Assembly (NCBI GenBank): GCA_024636505.1
Contig: JAGXGY010000023.1
Coordinates: 26,579-90,578, forward strand
Reading direction: 5' to 3'
DNA from: Methylobacter sp.
GTDB lineage: Bacteria > Pseudomonadota > Gammaproteobacteria > Methylococcales > Methylomonadaceae
DNA length: 64,000 nucleotides
In this document: in pieces, positions 36,650 to 45,434 of the stretch
How positions within the stretch are numbered: the stretch's first letter is position 1
Layout of the letters: every line of letters begins with the position of its first letter
Program-made: the position numbers and the translations under genes
Notes under the pieces: model-generated
What the model saw: only the letters and a program-made list of their open reading frames with translations
What the model was told of the DNA's origin: nothing
Database searches by the model: none

Positions 36650-36732
36650 GCGCGCCTCCCCTCGACCTAGTCGAGGGGAGGCGCGCCCTGTTATCCTAAG
36701 CGCCTGAACCCGTCGGACGCTTAGGATAACAG
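36650..36732. terminator. Two adjacent strong hairpins after flp
   Basis: First stem: 17 bp, 36650-36666 with 36670-36686 (GCGCGCCTCCCCTCGAC arm). Second stem: 15 bp, 36688-36702 with 36718-36732 (CTGTTATCCTAAGCG arm), followed by TTGATTTT. They probably stabilise the pilin message and attenuate transcription into cpaA and later genes. Confidence 0.65.
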
Positions 36733-36820
36733 TTGATTTTGATCCATCTGCAGGCGTTGTTCGCAACTAAAAACAGCGGTTTTTATTTTCCACATAAAGC
36801 CTGGATGGATACTAAAATAA

Positions 36821-36850
36821 TACCTTGTACCTTGTACCTTGTACCTTGTA
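36821..36850 (+). repeat. Heptanucleotide tandem repeat before cpaA
   Basis: Four perfect copies of TACCTTG plus TA. It lies in the flp-cpaA spacer, 40 bp before the cpaA start codon. Such short tandem repeats change length by slippage. Confidence 0.9.
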
Positions 36851-36890
36851 TCAATAGCGCTATTAAAATTTATAATAAAAAGCCCACGTT

Positions 36891-37439
36891 ATGCTGATAC
36901 TTTATGCGATATTAATCCTGTGTTTAGTGCTGGCGTCTGTTTTCGATGTCCGCATGAAAAAAATACCCAATTGGCTTTCCCTGGTGCTGATGGTATCCGG
37001 TTTGATCGGGAACGCTGTTGCCGTCAAGGGACTGAGTTTGGGTGATAGCGGCGCAGGGCTTGTTGTAGGTTTATTGCTGATGCTGCCCGGCTATATTTTC
37101 GGCAGTATGGGCGCGGGCGATGTCAAACTGATGGCGGCGATAGGCAGCGTGCTCGGCATTACCCAGATAGTGGACGTGGTCATTTACAGTTACCTAGTGA
37201 TGTTGGTGTTGGCGGTCTTGTTTGTGATCATCAAAGGCGATTTAATCCGGCTGTTGCGTCGCTATCAGGCGCTGCTTTACGGTTTGTTTTCCGGCATCGT
37301 GTCTTACCAAAAACCCGACAGCTCTGAAGCGGCGGGCCAACGGGTGCCGCTGGCGCCGGCCATCGCCTTGGCGACCTGTTATGTTGTATATCCGACCATC
37401 AGCAAGGTAGACTTTATGGTGACTTCATGGCATTTGTAG
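36891..37439 (+). CDS. cpaA: Flp prepilin peptidase CpaA/TadV
   Basis: Aspartic membrane protease that processes the Flp pilin and TadE/F pseudopilins. 182 aa, polytopic. The two catalytic aspartates are at the expected places: the first in SVFDVRMKKIPNWLS, the second in GSMGAGDVKLMAAIGSVLG (GxGD motif). Its end overlaps the start of the AAA ATPase gene by 13 nt. Confidence 0.93.
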   Translation: MLILYAILILCLVLASVFDVRMKKIPNWLSLVLMVSGLIGNAVAVKGLSLGDSGAGLVVGLLLMLPGYIFGSMGAGDVKLMAAIGSVLGITQIVDVVIYSYLVMLVLAVLFVIIKGDLIRLLRRYQALLYGLFSGIVSYQKPDSSEAAGQRVPLAPAIALATCYVVYPTISKVDFMVTSWHL

Positions 37440-38695
37440 AGCTGATTAAACAACCCCGAACCCTTGACGAAAGCGCGCTCGATGCCGAGTTATTGCTCGA
37501 TTTAACGTTAAAACATTTCTATGACGGCGGCGTGCTGGATTTGCAGCAACTGGCCGACAGGATGGCCTTGCCCGGCAAGATCATGGAAGCGATATTGCTG
37601 ACCTTGCGCAAGGATGCCCGGATCGAGGTGCTTGCGGTACAAGACCATAGCGCCGGGGTGCGTTATCAGTTGACCGATTTGGGCCGTGCCGAAGCGAAAA
37701 ACGCCTATTTACGCAGCGGTTACATTGGCCGCGCCCCGATCACCCTCGATCATTACCGGCAGTTGGTCGAAGCGCAATCGGTGTTTAACTGCACGGTTAC
37801 TAAAGCGCAGTTACAGGAAGCGTTTGCCGATGTCGTTATCGAAGAGCATCTGTACGATCAATTAGGACCGGCTTTGCATTCCGGCCGGGCGATCATGGTT
37901 TACGGCGCCGCCGGCACCGGTAAAACCTTTATTTGCAAACACCTGGCGCGTTGTTTGGGCGGCCCGGTTTATCTTCCCTATGCGATTGCTGTGGGCAGGG
38001 AAATCATCCAGTTTTTTGACCCGTTGATTCATCGACCGGTCTATAAAGTTAGCGAGAAAGCCGATTATCACTTTGAAACCCGCAGCGATCAGCGCCTGAT
38101 TTTATGCGAGCGCCCGGTGGCGATCAGCGGCGGCGAGTTGACGATGGACAGTCTTGAATTGCGTTATGACCCCATTACCCGCTTAAACCACGCGCCTATC
38201 CAGTTAAAAGCCAATAACGGTATTTATATCGTTGACGATATGGGTCGGCAGCGGATAGCGCCGATCGAATTGTTAAATCGCTGGATTGTGCCGATGGAAG
38301 AGCACATGGACTATCTGACCGTGGGCACAGGCCAGCATTTTCCGGTGCCGTTCGATACGGTGCTGGTGTTTTCAACCAATTTGCACCCGCTGGAATTGGC
38401 CGATGAGGCTTTTTTAAGGCGTTTGGGCTACAAAATTCATTTTTCGGCTATTATTAAACAACAATTTACGCTGATCTGGGAAAATGTGTGTCGGGAGCGC
38501 GAGGTAACGCTTGAGGACGGCGTACTGGAGCGTGTTTTTGAATTGTATGATCAGACCAAGCGGCCTTTTTTGCCGTGCCAACCTCGGGATTTAATCGGCC
38601 TAGGACTCGATATAGCGGCATTTAAAAATAATAAGGGACATCTAAGCAAAGAAAATATCAGGCTCGCGTGGGATACATACTTTATCGATATATAG
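37427..38695 (+). CDS. AAA+ ATPase embedded in the Tad locus
   Basis: 422 aa, cytoplasmic. N-terminal part (about 20-90) looks like a winged helix (QLADRMALPGKIMEAILLTLRKDARI ... YQLTDLGRAEA). A AAA+ core follows with Walker A GAAGTGKT (160-167) and Walker B GIYIVDDMGR (265-274). VFSTNLHPLELADEAFLRRLGYKI is a sensor region. It is not CpaE or CpaF, and none of the classical Tad genes codes for it. Overlap with cpaA and close spacing to cpaB (15 nt) imply co-expression and a role in the pilus, perhaps remodelling or regulation. No function is established. Confidence 0.85.
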   Translation: MAFVELIKQPRTLDESALDAELLLDLTLKHFYDGGVLDLQQLADRMALPGKIMEAILLTLRKDARIEVLAVQDHSAGVRYQLTDLGRAEAKNAYLRSGYIGRAPITLDHYRQLVEAQSVFNCTVTKAQLQEAFADVVIEEHLYDQLGPALHSGRAIMVYGAAGTGKTFICKHLARCLGGPVYLPYAIAVGREIIQFFDPLIHRPVYKVSEKADYHFETRSDQRLILCERPVAISGGELTMDSLELRYDPITRLNHAPIQLKANNGIYIVDDMGRQRIAPIELLNRWIVPMEEHMDYLTVGTGQHFPVPFDTVLVFSTNLHPLELADEAFLRRLGYKIHFSAIIKQQFTLIWENVCREREVTLEDGVLERVFELYDQTKRPFLPCQPRDLIGLGLDIAAFKNNKGHLSKENIRLAWDTYFIDI

Positions 38696-38710
38696 GGAAG
38701 GGGTGAACAA

Positions 38711-39472
38711 ATGAACAAACGTTTTATTATCATGTTGAGTATTGCCTTGTTGTTGGCATTTTTGGCGGCATGGATTGCCAATCGCTGGATACAGGGCAAA
38801 GCGCAGCCTGATCAGGCGATGTCTGTGGTGGTCGCTGCGGTTGAAATACCTTTTGGCGTCAAGCTGGAAGAATCCCAGGTTAAAGTCATTTCCTGGCAGG
38901 GTAATTCGGCGCCGCAAGGGGCTTATTCATCCAAAGAACAAGTGGTCAACAAGGTTACGATGAACAAGTTCTATCCCGATGAAATCATCACGGAAAAAAG
39001 GGTTTCAGAATATCTGGGCGGCAGCACGCTGTCTGCGTTGATTAGCAAGGAATATCGCGCTATTTCGGTGCGCGTGGATGATGTGGTCGGGGTGGCAGGA
39101 TTTATTTTACCGGGCAACCGGGTCGATATTCTGGCGACAAAAAAAGATCGAAGTGCCAATCAGGCGAATACTCGAACGCTGTTGCAGAACATTAAGGTAT
39201 TGGCGGTGGATCAGGAAGCCTCCCAGGAAAAAGAAAAACCCGCTATCGTCAGGGCGGTTACCCTGGAATTAAAGCCGGAGCAGGCCGAGGTTATTGTTCA
39301 GGCGATGCAGGAAGGCACCATACAGTTGACTTTACGGAATCCGCTGGATAACGAGGTGCAAGAGGCTCCTGTCAAGGTAGCCGCAGCGCAACCGACGCCG
39401 CAACCGCAACCGCAAAAACAGCGGGTAAAAAAACGGCTTAAAAAACGCACATTAAAAGTCATTCCATGGTGA
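38711..39472 (+). CDS. cpaB: Flp pilus assembly protein CpaB/RcpC
   Basis: 253 aa. N-terminal membrane helix (RFIIMLSIALLLAFLAAWIA), SAF domain (VVAAVEIPFGVKLEESQVK), then an RcpC-type domain with ISVRVDDVVGVAGFILPGNRVDIL. The C-terminus is Pro/Gln then Lys/Arg-rich. It stabilises or gates the CpaC secretin. The gap to cpaC holds a hairpin. Confidence 0.92.
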   Translation: MNKRFIIMLSIALLLAFLAAWIANRWIQGKAQPDQAMSVVVAAVEIPFGVKLEESQVKVISWQGNSAPQGAYSSKEQVVNKVTMNKFYPDEIITEKRVSEYLGGSTLSALISKEYRAISVRVDDVVGVAGFILPGNRVDILATKKDRSANQANTRTLLQNIKVLAVDQEASQEKEKPAIVRAVTLELKPEQAEVIVQAMQEGTIQLTLRNPLDNEVQEAPVKVAAAQPTPQPQPQKQRVKKRLKKRTLKVIPW

Positions 39473-39562
39473 TAACAGGCCTGGGAAGCAGGGGAATTAA
39501 CGGCTGCCAAGTTAAGGCGCAACCGTATGGCAGCGGGATGTAGTCAAGTACCTTGCCTGTCG

Positions 39563-39607
39563 GTAAGCGTTCAGTTTCCCTTTGAAAAAGGGGGGCTGAA
39601 CGCTTAC
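39563..39607. repeat. Hairpin between cpaB and cpaC
   Basis: GTAAGCGTTCAG (39563-39574) pairs with CTGAACGCTTAC (39596-39607), with an inner CCCTTT/AAAGGG. No T-run follows. It may tune expression of cpaC relative to cpaB. Confidence 0.6.
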
Positions 39608-39669
39608 GCCTGTTGCAGCAGTTGGCAGTCAAATTGAGCACCAAATTATTAACATCGGATGAGTTAGCC

Positions 39670-41250
39670 ATGAATAAAAAAATGAATAAAAAGTTATCTT
39701 GTATTTTCTTGAGTTTCGCCTTATTTGCCACGCATAATGCGGTTGCCGCAATCACCAGCGCCGGTATTAAATCTGATAAGGTGCAGGTTTCGTTAAATAA
39801 ATCCAGGCTGATTACGCTGGATAGAAATATAGCGGAAATATCGCAAGGCAATCCGGCAGTTGCCGATTTTCCCGTCGATGAGGAAGCCGCAGAAGCCAGT
39901 TTTATGCCGCCGAATCAGTTATTAATCCGGGGCAAATCATTAGGCACCACGAATTTGTATCTGTGGGGAGATAACGGAAAAATTGTACAAGCCCTGGATA
40001 TTGAGGTGACCCACGATCTGGAATCGTTAAAATCCCAGTTATATGTTTTATTGCCTCATGAAAATATAGCCATCCGCTCGTCGCAAAGAAATGTGGTGTT
40101 AAGCGGCGAAGTCAGTTCGGTGGCCAATATGCAGGCGGCGCTTGATTTGGCGCAAAGTTATTTGCCGCTGCAACGCGGCGGCATGGGCGCAGGCGGCGCA
40201 GGCGGGCAAGCATCCGGCGCTTCTGCCGGTAGCGCAGGTGCCGGTAGCGGCTCCAGCAGAGCCAACGCGCCCAGGGTGATCAATTTAATGAGTGTCGGCG
40301 GCGCCCAGCAGGTGATGCTGGATGTAAAAATAGCCGAGATAGACCGAAAACTGATCAAGGGGCTGAATATTAAATTCAGCGCGTTGCAGGTGTCCGATAC
40401 TTTTTCGGTCGGCACGGTTAGCGGCGGCGGCAGCGCCAATGCCTTGGGTATCGGCGGCTTGCTCAATAACCATAGTTTTAATGCCGGCGCGGTGTTTTTA
40501 CAGGCGATCAGCGGTGAGTTTCTGTTTAATCTGACCATCGATGCGGCCAATGATCAGCAATTGGCGAAAATTCTGGCTCAACCCACGTTAACCACATTGT
40601 CAGGCCAGGCGGCGACCTTTATTTCAGGCGGCGAATTCCCGATTCCGGTACCGCAAAGTGGTGGCGGTAACGGAACGGTTACCATTCAATTTAAAGAATT
40701 CGGCATCGGCTTAAAGTTTGTGCCGGTGGTGCTGGATTCCGGGCGCATTAACCTGAACATGAATGTCAGTGTCAGCGAGCTGTCGGAAGATGCCGCTATT
40801 ATCGCCCAGGCGGGCAATACCAACAGTCAGTTTTCCATACCGTCATTAACCAAACGGGAAGCGAGCAGTACGCTGGAACTGGCGGACGGCCAAACCATGA
40901 GTATTGCCGGGTTAATCAGCGATAAATTGCGCGAGAATGTGAACAAGTTTCCGGGTCTGGGCGATATACCGGGTCTGGGCGCGTTATTTCGCAGTTCAAA
41001 ATTTTTAAACCAGCAAACCGAACTGGTGATTTTTGTCACCCCTCGGCTGGCTAAACCGGTGCTGGCGCAGAATGCACAATTGCCCACCGATAGCTTTGTG
41101 CCGCCGGATGATGTCGATTTTTATGTCCTGGGCAGAACCGAATCAAGAAAGGTCAGAAACCGTTGGCTAAAAAATGATGTCAATTCCATAGGTAATAAGG
41201 GTGGGCTTGATGGCGAATACGGTCAGCAATTAATGGAAGGAGTTCAATAA
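39670..41250 (+). CDS. cpaC: Tad pilus outer-membrane secretin CpaC/RcpA
   Basis: 526 aa from ATG 39670 (MNKKMNKKLSC, signal peptide ending near AVAA); the frame opens 57 nt earlier. An N-terminal pilus/BON-like region (LDRNIAEISQGNPAVADF, RSSQRNVVLSGEVSS) precedes a Gly/Ala/Ser-rich linker (about 170-200). The secretin domain follows, with ILAQPTLTTLSGQAATFISGGEFPIPVPQ, GIGLKFVPVVLDSGRINL and the terminal VIFVTPRLAKPV. It forms the channel through which the pilus exits. The next gene starts within its stop codon. Confidence 0.94.
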   Translation: MNKKMNKKLSCIFLSFALFATHNAVAAITSAGIKSDKVQVSLNKSRLITLDRNIAEISQGNPAVADFPVDEEAAEASFMPPNQLLIRGKSLGTTNLYLWGDNGKIVQALDIEVTHDLESLKSQLYVLLPHENIAIRSSQRNVVLSGEVSSVANMQAALDLAQSYLPLQRGGMGAGGAGGQASGASAGSAGAGSGSSRANAPRVINLMSVGGAQQVMLDVKIAEIDRKLIKGLNIKFSALQVSDTFSVGTVSGGGSANALGIGGLLNNHSFNAGAVFLQAISGEFLFNLTIDAANDQQLAKILAQPTLTTLSGQAATFISGGEFPIPVPQSGGGNGTVTIQFKEFGIGLKFVPVVLDSGRINLNMNVSVSELSEDAAIIAQAGNTNSQFSIPSLTKREASSTLELADGQTMSIAGLISDKLRENVNKFPGLGDIPGLGALFRSSKFLNQQTELVIFVTPRLAKPVLAQNAQLPTDSFVPPDDVDFYVLGRTESRKVRNRWLKNDVNSIGNKGGLDGEYGQQLMEGVQ

Positions 41251-41558
41251 TGCAAATATTCACGAAAGGTAATGTCAGGCAGGCTGTGACAGGCGTAATG
41301 TTGTTAACGCTGATGACCGGTTGCGCCGAATGGAATTCGCACCCGGTGGTCGTCGATCAGAATTTTGGCAATGCGGTCAGAAACATGGTTAAGCATCAGA
41401 CCTTGTATCCTGAACATGGTCAGGATGATAAGGCCATTGTGTCCTTGGACGGGCAAAAAGCCCAAAGCATTATCAGGGCTTATCGGGAAGGTTCTTCGGA
41501 AAAGCTTGAGCAGGGCAAAGAAGCCGTTACTTTTGATCCGGGGTCGGTTGGGCAATAG
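41250..41558 (+). CDS. cpaD: Short CpaD-like lipoprotein
   Basis: 102 aa. Signal peptide with lipobox MTGC, then NFGNAVRNMVKHQTLYPEH, similar to the conserved FGxAxxxNL region of CpaD/RcpB pilotins. It is about half the length of classical CpaD. It overlaps the cpaC stop by one base (TAATG). Probably a pilotin or accessory of the secretin; the assignment rests on that one motif and on position. Confidence 0.7.
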   Translation: MQIFTKGNVRQAVTGVMLLTLMTGCAEWNSHPVVVDQNFGNAVRNMVKHQTLYPEHGQDDKAIVSLDGQKAQSIIRAYREGSSEKLEQGKEAVTFDPGSVGQ

Positions 41559-41588
41559 CTAGCGAGGTCATTTTGTATGGAAACAACT

Positions 41589-41632
41589 TGTGGGAGCGAC
41601 GCCCACGTCGCGACGTGGGCGTCGCTCCCACA
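41589..41632. repeat. Perfect 44-bp REP palindrome
   Basis: Two 22-bp arms (TGTGGGAGCGACGCCCACGT.. and its complement) without a loop, in the cpaD-tadG gap. Same family as 23335-23398 and 47009-47056. Confidence 0.92.
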
Positions 41633-41671
41633 TTGGACTTTCGCAGTAACAGGTATAACAGGAGCAAAACA

Positions 41672-42832
41672 ATGAAAATGAATTGTTCAAAGGAACAGCG
41701 TGGTGTCGTCGTTGTCGCGGTGACCATTGCCTTGCCGGTATTGCTGCTTATTATGGGCTTGGCCTTGGATTTCGGGCATGTGTTCGTCAATAAAACCCGC
41801 TTGCAAAATGCCCTTGATGCCACCGCATTAAGCGCGGCGATAGCGATTAACAGGGATGTCACGCACAGCACAACGGATGCCAATATTGCCGGGAGAGCAA
41901 CGTTTGATCGGTTTAAAACGGCTCCAGGCAATAATGAATTGGCAGATCTGAATGCTGGGTCTCTGGTATTTGACTATTCCAGAACATTAGACCCCTGGGG
42001 ATCTTTTAATCCAGCATCGGATAAGTTTGCGTTTGTTAAAGTCATCTCGACGGATATGTTGCAGGTGACGCCGGTATTAATCAGGATTTTAGAACAGTTT
42101 AGTGATGACATGCCGGTTCCGGCCATTGCGACTGCAGGGCCGGTAGGGCAGAATTGTGATCTGGCGCCATTGGTAATCTGCCCAACACCGGGAAATCCAC
42201 AGATAGGATGTGATGCGACTGGGTGTAACGGCATCCCTTTTCATACAAAAGTTTGCTTGAAGGGAGGAACCGACGCTGCAAAAGAGGGTACCTGCCAGGA
42301 TCCAAGTTTGCCTACCGGGAACTTTGGGTTATTGCGTTTTGATGGGATGGCCGGTGGTGCTGATATCAGAGAGCTTTTAGCGGGTAATGTTAATACCTGT
42401 ACAAATGATCCAGGCTGGGAGCCTGGAAATAAAGTAGGCCCGGTAAGTCAAGGAATAGAAGCGAGGTTTGAAGCGGATTTGGTGCAAACGGAATATACGG
42501 GCGTGTTTCCAGACGGGGGCTACAATCCCCAGTATGTCTCGGATACTAACAAGGAACTTGCAAAAATTCCCATACCTGCAGGCACCGCCTACAAGAGGAC
42601 TATGGCAGTTCCGGTTGTTGATAGTTGCGATCAAAAGAAGACCCTTAACATTATCGCTGCCAGTTGCTTTTTATTGACAGAACAAGCTACACATACTGGA
42701 AAGGAAAATGAAGTCATAGGCGAACTAACGGGTGTCTGTCCCGGGCCTGGTGCTTTTAGTCCAACTAATCCTGTGTTATTCGGCCCCTACAAAATCGTCT
42801 TATTTAAAAGCCCGGGGAGCGGCGACTCATGA
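41672..42832 (+). CDS. tadG: TadG-like pilus assembly protein
   Basis: 386 aa from ATG 41672, with AGGAG 7 nt before it; the frame opens 99 nt upstream through the REP. The N-terminus has the TadG/Flp-like signature: short basic leader, RGVVVVAVTIALPVLLLIMGLALDFGHVFVNKTRLQNALDATALSAA. The large periplasmic part contains several Cys pairs (CDLAPLVICPTPGNPQIGCDATGC) and is not recognised beyond TadG-related. It overlaps tadE by 4 nt. Confidence 0.85.
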   Translation: MKMNCSKEQRGVVVVAVTIALPVLLLIMGLALDFGHVFVNKTRLQNALDATALSAAIAINRDVTHSTTDANIAGRATFDRFKTAPGNNELADLNAGSLVFDYSRTLDPWGSFNPASDKFAFVKVISTDMLQVTPVLIRILEQFSDDMPVPAIATAGPVGQNCDLAPLVICPTPGNPQIGCDATGCNGIPFHTKVCLKGGTDAAKEGTCQDPSLPTGNFGLLRFDGMAGGADIRELLAGNVNTCTNDPGWEPGNKVGPVSQGIEARFEADLVQTEYTGVFPDGGYNPQYVSDTNKELAKIPIPAGTAYKRTMAVPVVDSCDQKKTLNIIAASCFLLTEQATHTGKENEVIGELTGVCPGPGAFSPTNPVLFGPYKIVLFKSPGSGDS

Positions 42833-43263
42833 ATAACATTAAACAAAAAGGGTCATCAACCGTAGAGTTTGCGATGCTGCTGCCGTTGTTATTGTTGTTG
42901 ATTTTGATGGTGTCTGAATTCGGGGTTATGTTTTACCGGCTGAATGCGGTGAGCAAATCGGTGCAAGTTGCTGCCCGTTATTTGTCCAATAATAACACAA
43001 CACCACCACCTGATATGGCCGCAGCCAGGAATCTGGCTGTTTATGGCAATACTGCAGGCACCGGAACACCCGTAGTGCCGGGCTTTACTGCAGCCAATAT
43101 AGACATAACAAACCCAATTGCCCAGCATGTCCAGGTAAAAGTTGTAAACTATGACTCCAATTTTATATTGGGTGATGCCCTGAATTCACTGGTGGGGAGG
43201 GTCACAGGGGGCAGTGTTCCTATGACACTTCATGCCAGCAGCGTAATGAGGTTCGCCCAATGA
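42829..43263 (+). CDS. tadE: TadE-like pseudopilin
   Basis: 144 aa. Prepilin-like start KQKGSSTVEFAMLLPLLLLLILMVSEFG, with the conserved Glu five residues into the hydrophobic part; substrate of CpaA. Its start overlaps tadG (ATGA), its stop overlaps the next TadE gene. Confidence 0.88.
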   Translation: MNNIKQKGSSTVEFAMLLPLLLLLILMVSEFGVMFYRLNAVSKSVQVAARYLSNNNTTPPPDMAAARNLAVYGNTAGTGTPVVPGFTAANIDITNPIAQHVQVKVVNYDSNFILGDALNSLVGRVTGGSVPMTLHASSVMRFAQ

Positions 43264-43730
43264 TCAATAAACATAAACAGAAAGGCGCTGAAACCGTGGA
43301 ATTTGCGATGATTGCGTTGTTGTTTTTTGCGGTGCTGTTTGCCATCATCGAATTCAGCAGGGCTTTGTTTGTCTGGAATGCCTTGACGGAAGCTACCCGC
43401 CGGGGTGCGAGAATGGCGGTTATTTGTCCCGTTGGAAGCGGAATTCCAAAGCAAGTTGCTATGTTTGGTGACAAAGGTGGCTCATTAACAACCAGCCCGA
43501 TTATTTACGGTTTGACGCCTGCGATGGTGACTGTAAGTTATTCGGATGCGTCGGCCAATCCAACCTTTGTCCGGGTAAGCATCACCAACTATCCACATAC
43601 GCTCATGATTCCTCTCTGGGGCAGTTCGATTACAGCTCCTCCATTCACGACGACCTTGCCCACAGAAAGTCTGGGCGCTGTTCCAACCTATCCTGGCGAA
43701 TCAGTGAGTGCGCCTAAATGTAATTTTTGA
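43260..43730 (+). CDS. tadF: Second TadE/TadF-like pseudopilin
   Basis: 156 aa with HKQKGAETVEFAMIALLFFAVLFAIIEFSRALFVWNALTEATRRGARMAV, a TadE-family N-terminus. It overlaps the preceding gene by 4 nt (ATGA). The pair corresponds to TadE and TadF of other loci; naming this one TadF is by position. Confidence 0.85.
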   Translation: MINKHKQKGAETVEFAMIALLFFAVLFAIIEFSRALFVWNALTEATRRGARMAVICPVGSGIPKQVAMFGDKGGSLTTSPIIYGLTPAMVTVSYSDASANPTFVRVSITNYPHTLMIPLWGSSITAPPFTTTLPTESLGAVPTYPGESVSAPKCNF

Positions 43731-43735
43731 TGAAT

Positions 43736-43901
43736 ATTGTCCACGAAAAGCACGAAAAGAAAAGCATGAAAAAGAATAATTTCTCATTATCTATTGCAAG
43801 CAACCTATTCTTAGGGTCAGATAAAAAGTAAAAAATCAAATTTAAAATGAAGTACCCCTAGTTTTAAAATTTAATATTTTTTCGTGTTTTTCGTGGACAA
43901 T
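43736..43901. repeat. MITE-like element with 14-bp terminal inverted repeats
   Basis: ATTGTCCACGAAAA (43736) and TTTTCGTGGACAAT (ending 43901) bound a 166-bp AT-rich stretch with no gene. A related TTTTCGTGCC..TTTTCGTGGAC segment occurs after purL near 51100-51131. Confidence 0.65.
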
Positions 43902-43925
43902 GCTTTACACGGTGCAGCGCGCCGA

Positions 43926-43960
43926 TACCTCATTCCCACTCAGCGCGTGGGAATGAGGTA
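43926..43960. repeat. REP palindrome, second family
   Basis: TACCTCATTCCCAC / GTGGGAATGAGGTA, 14-bp arms, shortly before cpaE. Related to 34423-34444, 35618-35639 and 45238-45263. Confidence 0.8.
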
Positions 43961-43990
43961 ATTTTTTTTTTAAAAAAACAGATAACTAAA

Positions 43991-45178
43991 ATGGCAGACA
44001 ATAAAATCAATTTGGTATTAATCGGAGATGATGAGCTGACCTGTGAAAAACAGTTAGCAATCCTGTCTTATTCAGGCGATATTAAAAGCAAGGTAATTTG
44101 CGCTAGATCAATAACGGATTCCATCAGTAAACATACTCAGGATGAACATAGCATAGTCATTATCAATTTAACCGCGAATGGCTTGAAAGAGTTGCAGGTT
44201 CTGAATGATATTGACGGCAAGAAAGCGGCTATTATCATTGTCGGAGATAAGACCAATATTGACTTGTTAAGCCTTGCAATCCGCGCCGGAGTCAAAGACT
44301 TTATCGATTATAAGGATTATGACGGCAAGCTGGATGGGGTATTTTGTAATATTAAAAAAAATATCACCCATAATTATAACAGCAGCAATGTTAAACGCTT
44401 AAATGCGGTTATTAATGCCAAAGGCGGTAGCGGAGCCAGTTTTATCGCCAGTAATGTCGCTTATGTTTTAGCAAAAGAGTCTAATTTAAAGGTGGCATTA
44501 GTCGATCTTGATTTGCAATTCGGCTCAATTGGACTCAATTTTGATAAGGTTCCAAAATATACGCTGACGGAAGCGTTAGATGCTATAGACGATTTGGATT
44601 CAATTTCATTAGAGGCTTATATGTCAAAATACAATGAAAATTTGAGCCTGCTATTGCCGTCACCAGCGGATATTTCACTGCCCGGAGAGATTAACGTCCT
44701 TCATTTAAGGAAATTGCTGGAACTGCTGCAAATTAATTACGACCAGATAGTGGTTGATTTGCCAAGATTAATCGATCCGGTATCCAATATGATTATGGAA
44801 CAGGCGGATCAGATTACGCTGGTTCTCCAGCAGAGTCTGACTCAATTCAGGGATGGCCGCAGATTAATCCAGATATTAAACAAGGATCTGGATATTCCTT
44901 TGGAGAGAATAGCCATTGTAGCCAATCGATATAACCCAAAAAACAGTTTGCGGATAGACGATTTGAAAAACATGGTTAATCATGACAATGTTTATATGAT
45001 TGCCAATGATTTTGAACGCGTTGCCAACGCGTCAAATCTGGGTGTTCCTTTATGTGAATCCTCAGCTAGTTCAAAAATTGCCCATGATCTAAAGGAGCTT
45101 GCCAGAAATCTGGGGAAAGTTGAATTTGAAGGTGAACGAAAAAGTTTATTCGGTCGCTTTAAATCTTTTTTATCCTGA
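43991..45178 (+). CDS. cpaE: Tad pilus localisation ATPase CpaE/TadZ
   Basis: 395 aa. N-terminal receiver-like domain without a standard phospho-acceptor (to about 125) and a C-terminal ParA/MinD-type ATPase with the deviant Walker A NAKGGSGASF. VALVDLDLQFGSIGLNF is the next ParA motif. It positions the pilus machine in the cell. In many loci cpaE sits next to cpaF; here it is the last gene, 260 bp after tadF and behind repeats. Confidence 0.9.
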   Translation: MADNKINLVLIGDDELTCEKQLAILSYSGDIKSKVICARSITDSISKHTQDEHSIVIINLTANGLKELQVLNDIDGKKAAIIIVGDKTNIDLLSLAIRAGVKDFIDYKDYDGKLDGVFCNIKKNITHNYNSSNVKRLNAVINAKGGSGASFIASNVAYVLAKESNLKVALVDLDLQFGSIGLNFDKVPKYTLTEALDAIDDLDSISLEAYMSKYNENLSLLLPSPADISLPGEINVLHLRKLLELLQINYDQIVVDLPRLIDPVSNMIMEQADQITLVLQQSLTQFRDGRRLIQILNKDLDIPLERIAIVANRYNPKNSLRIDDLKNMVNHDNVYMIANDFERVANASNLGVPLCESSASSKIAHDLKELARNLGKVEFEGERKSLFGRFKSFLS

Positions 45179-45237
45179 AGCAGGGTAGGTTGGGTTAGCG
45201 ATATACTTCACCCGTCAAGAATTGAGCTTTTTTTTCT

Positions 45238-45263
45238 GGTTCCCACGCTCCTGCGTGGGAACC
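45238..45263. repeat. REP palindrome, second family
   Basis: GGTTCCCACGC-TCCT-GCGTGGGAACC, 11-bp perfect arms, between cpaE and dapA. Confidence 0.85.
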
Positions 45264-45362
45264 CATACTGAAACAAAAGATTGCTGGGGAATAAAACCCA
45301 AGGCTTGCAGTCCGGTTTTTAGGGTTTGCAGAATTTAGGTGCCCGTAAAATGACGTATCAGG

Positions 45363-45391
45363 CTGAGTTTTCGTTATTTGCTTGTTATAAT
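45363..45391 (+). promoter_or_regulatory. Promoter candidate for dapA
   Basis: Extended -10 TGTTATAAT (hexamer 45386-45391) with a weak -35 CTGAGT 17 nt upstream; 44 nt before the dapA ATG. Confidence 0.55.
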
Positions 45392-45434
45392 AGCCGCAAT
45401 TTTGTAACCGTATTAATTCTAATCGAGAGATTTC

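Noticed and set aside
36688..36732. Integron attC-like site
   Set aside because: The hairpin lacks matching core sites (GTTRRRY/RYYYAAC) and there is no integrase or cassette array.
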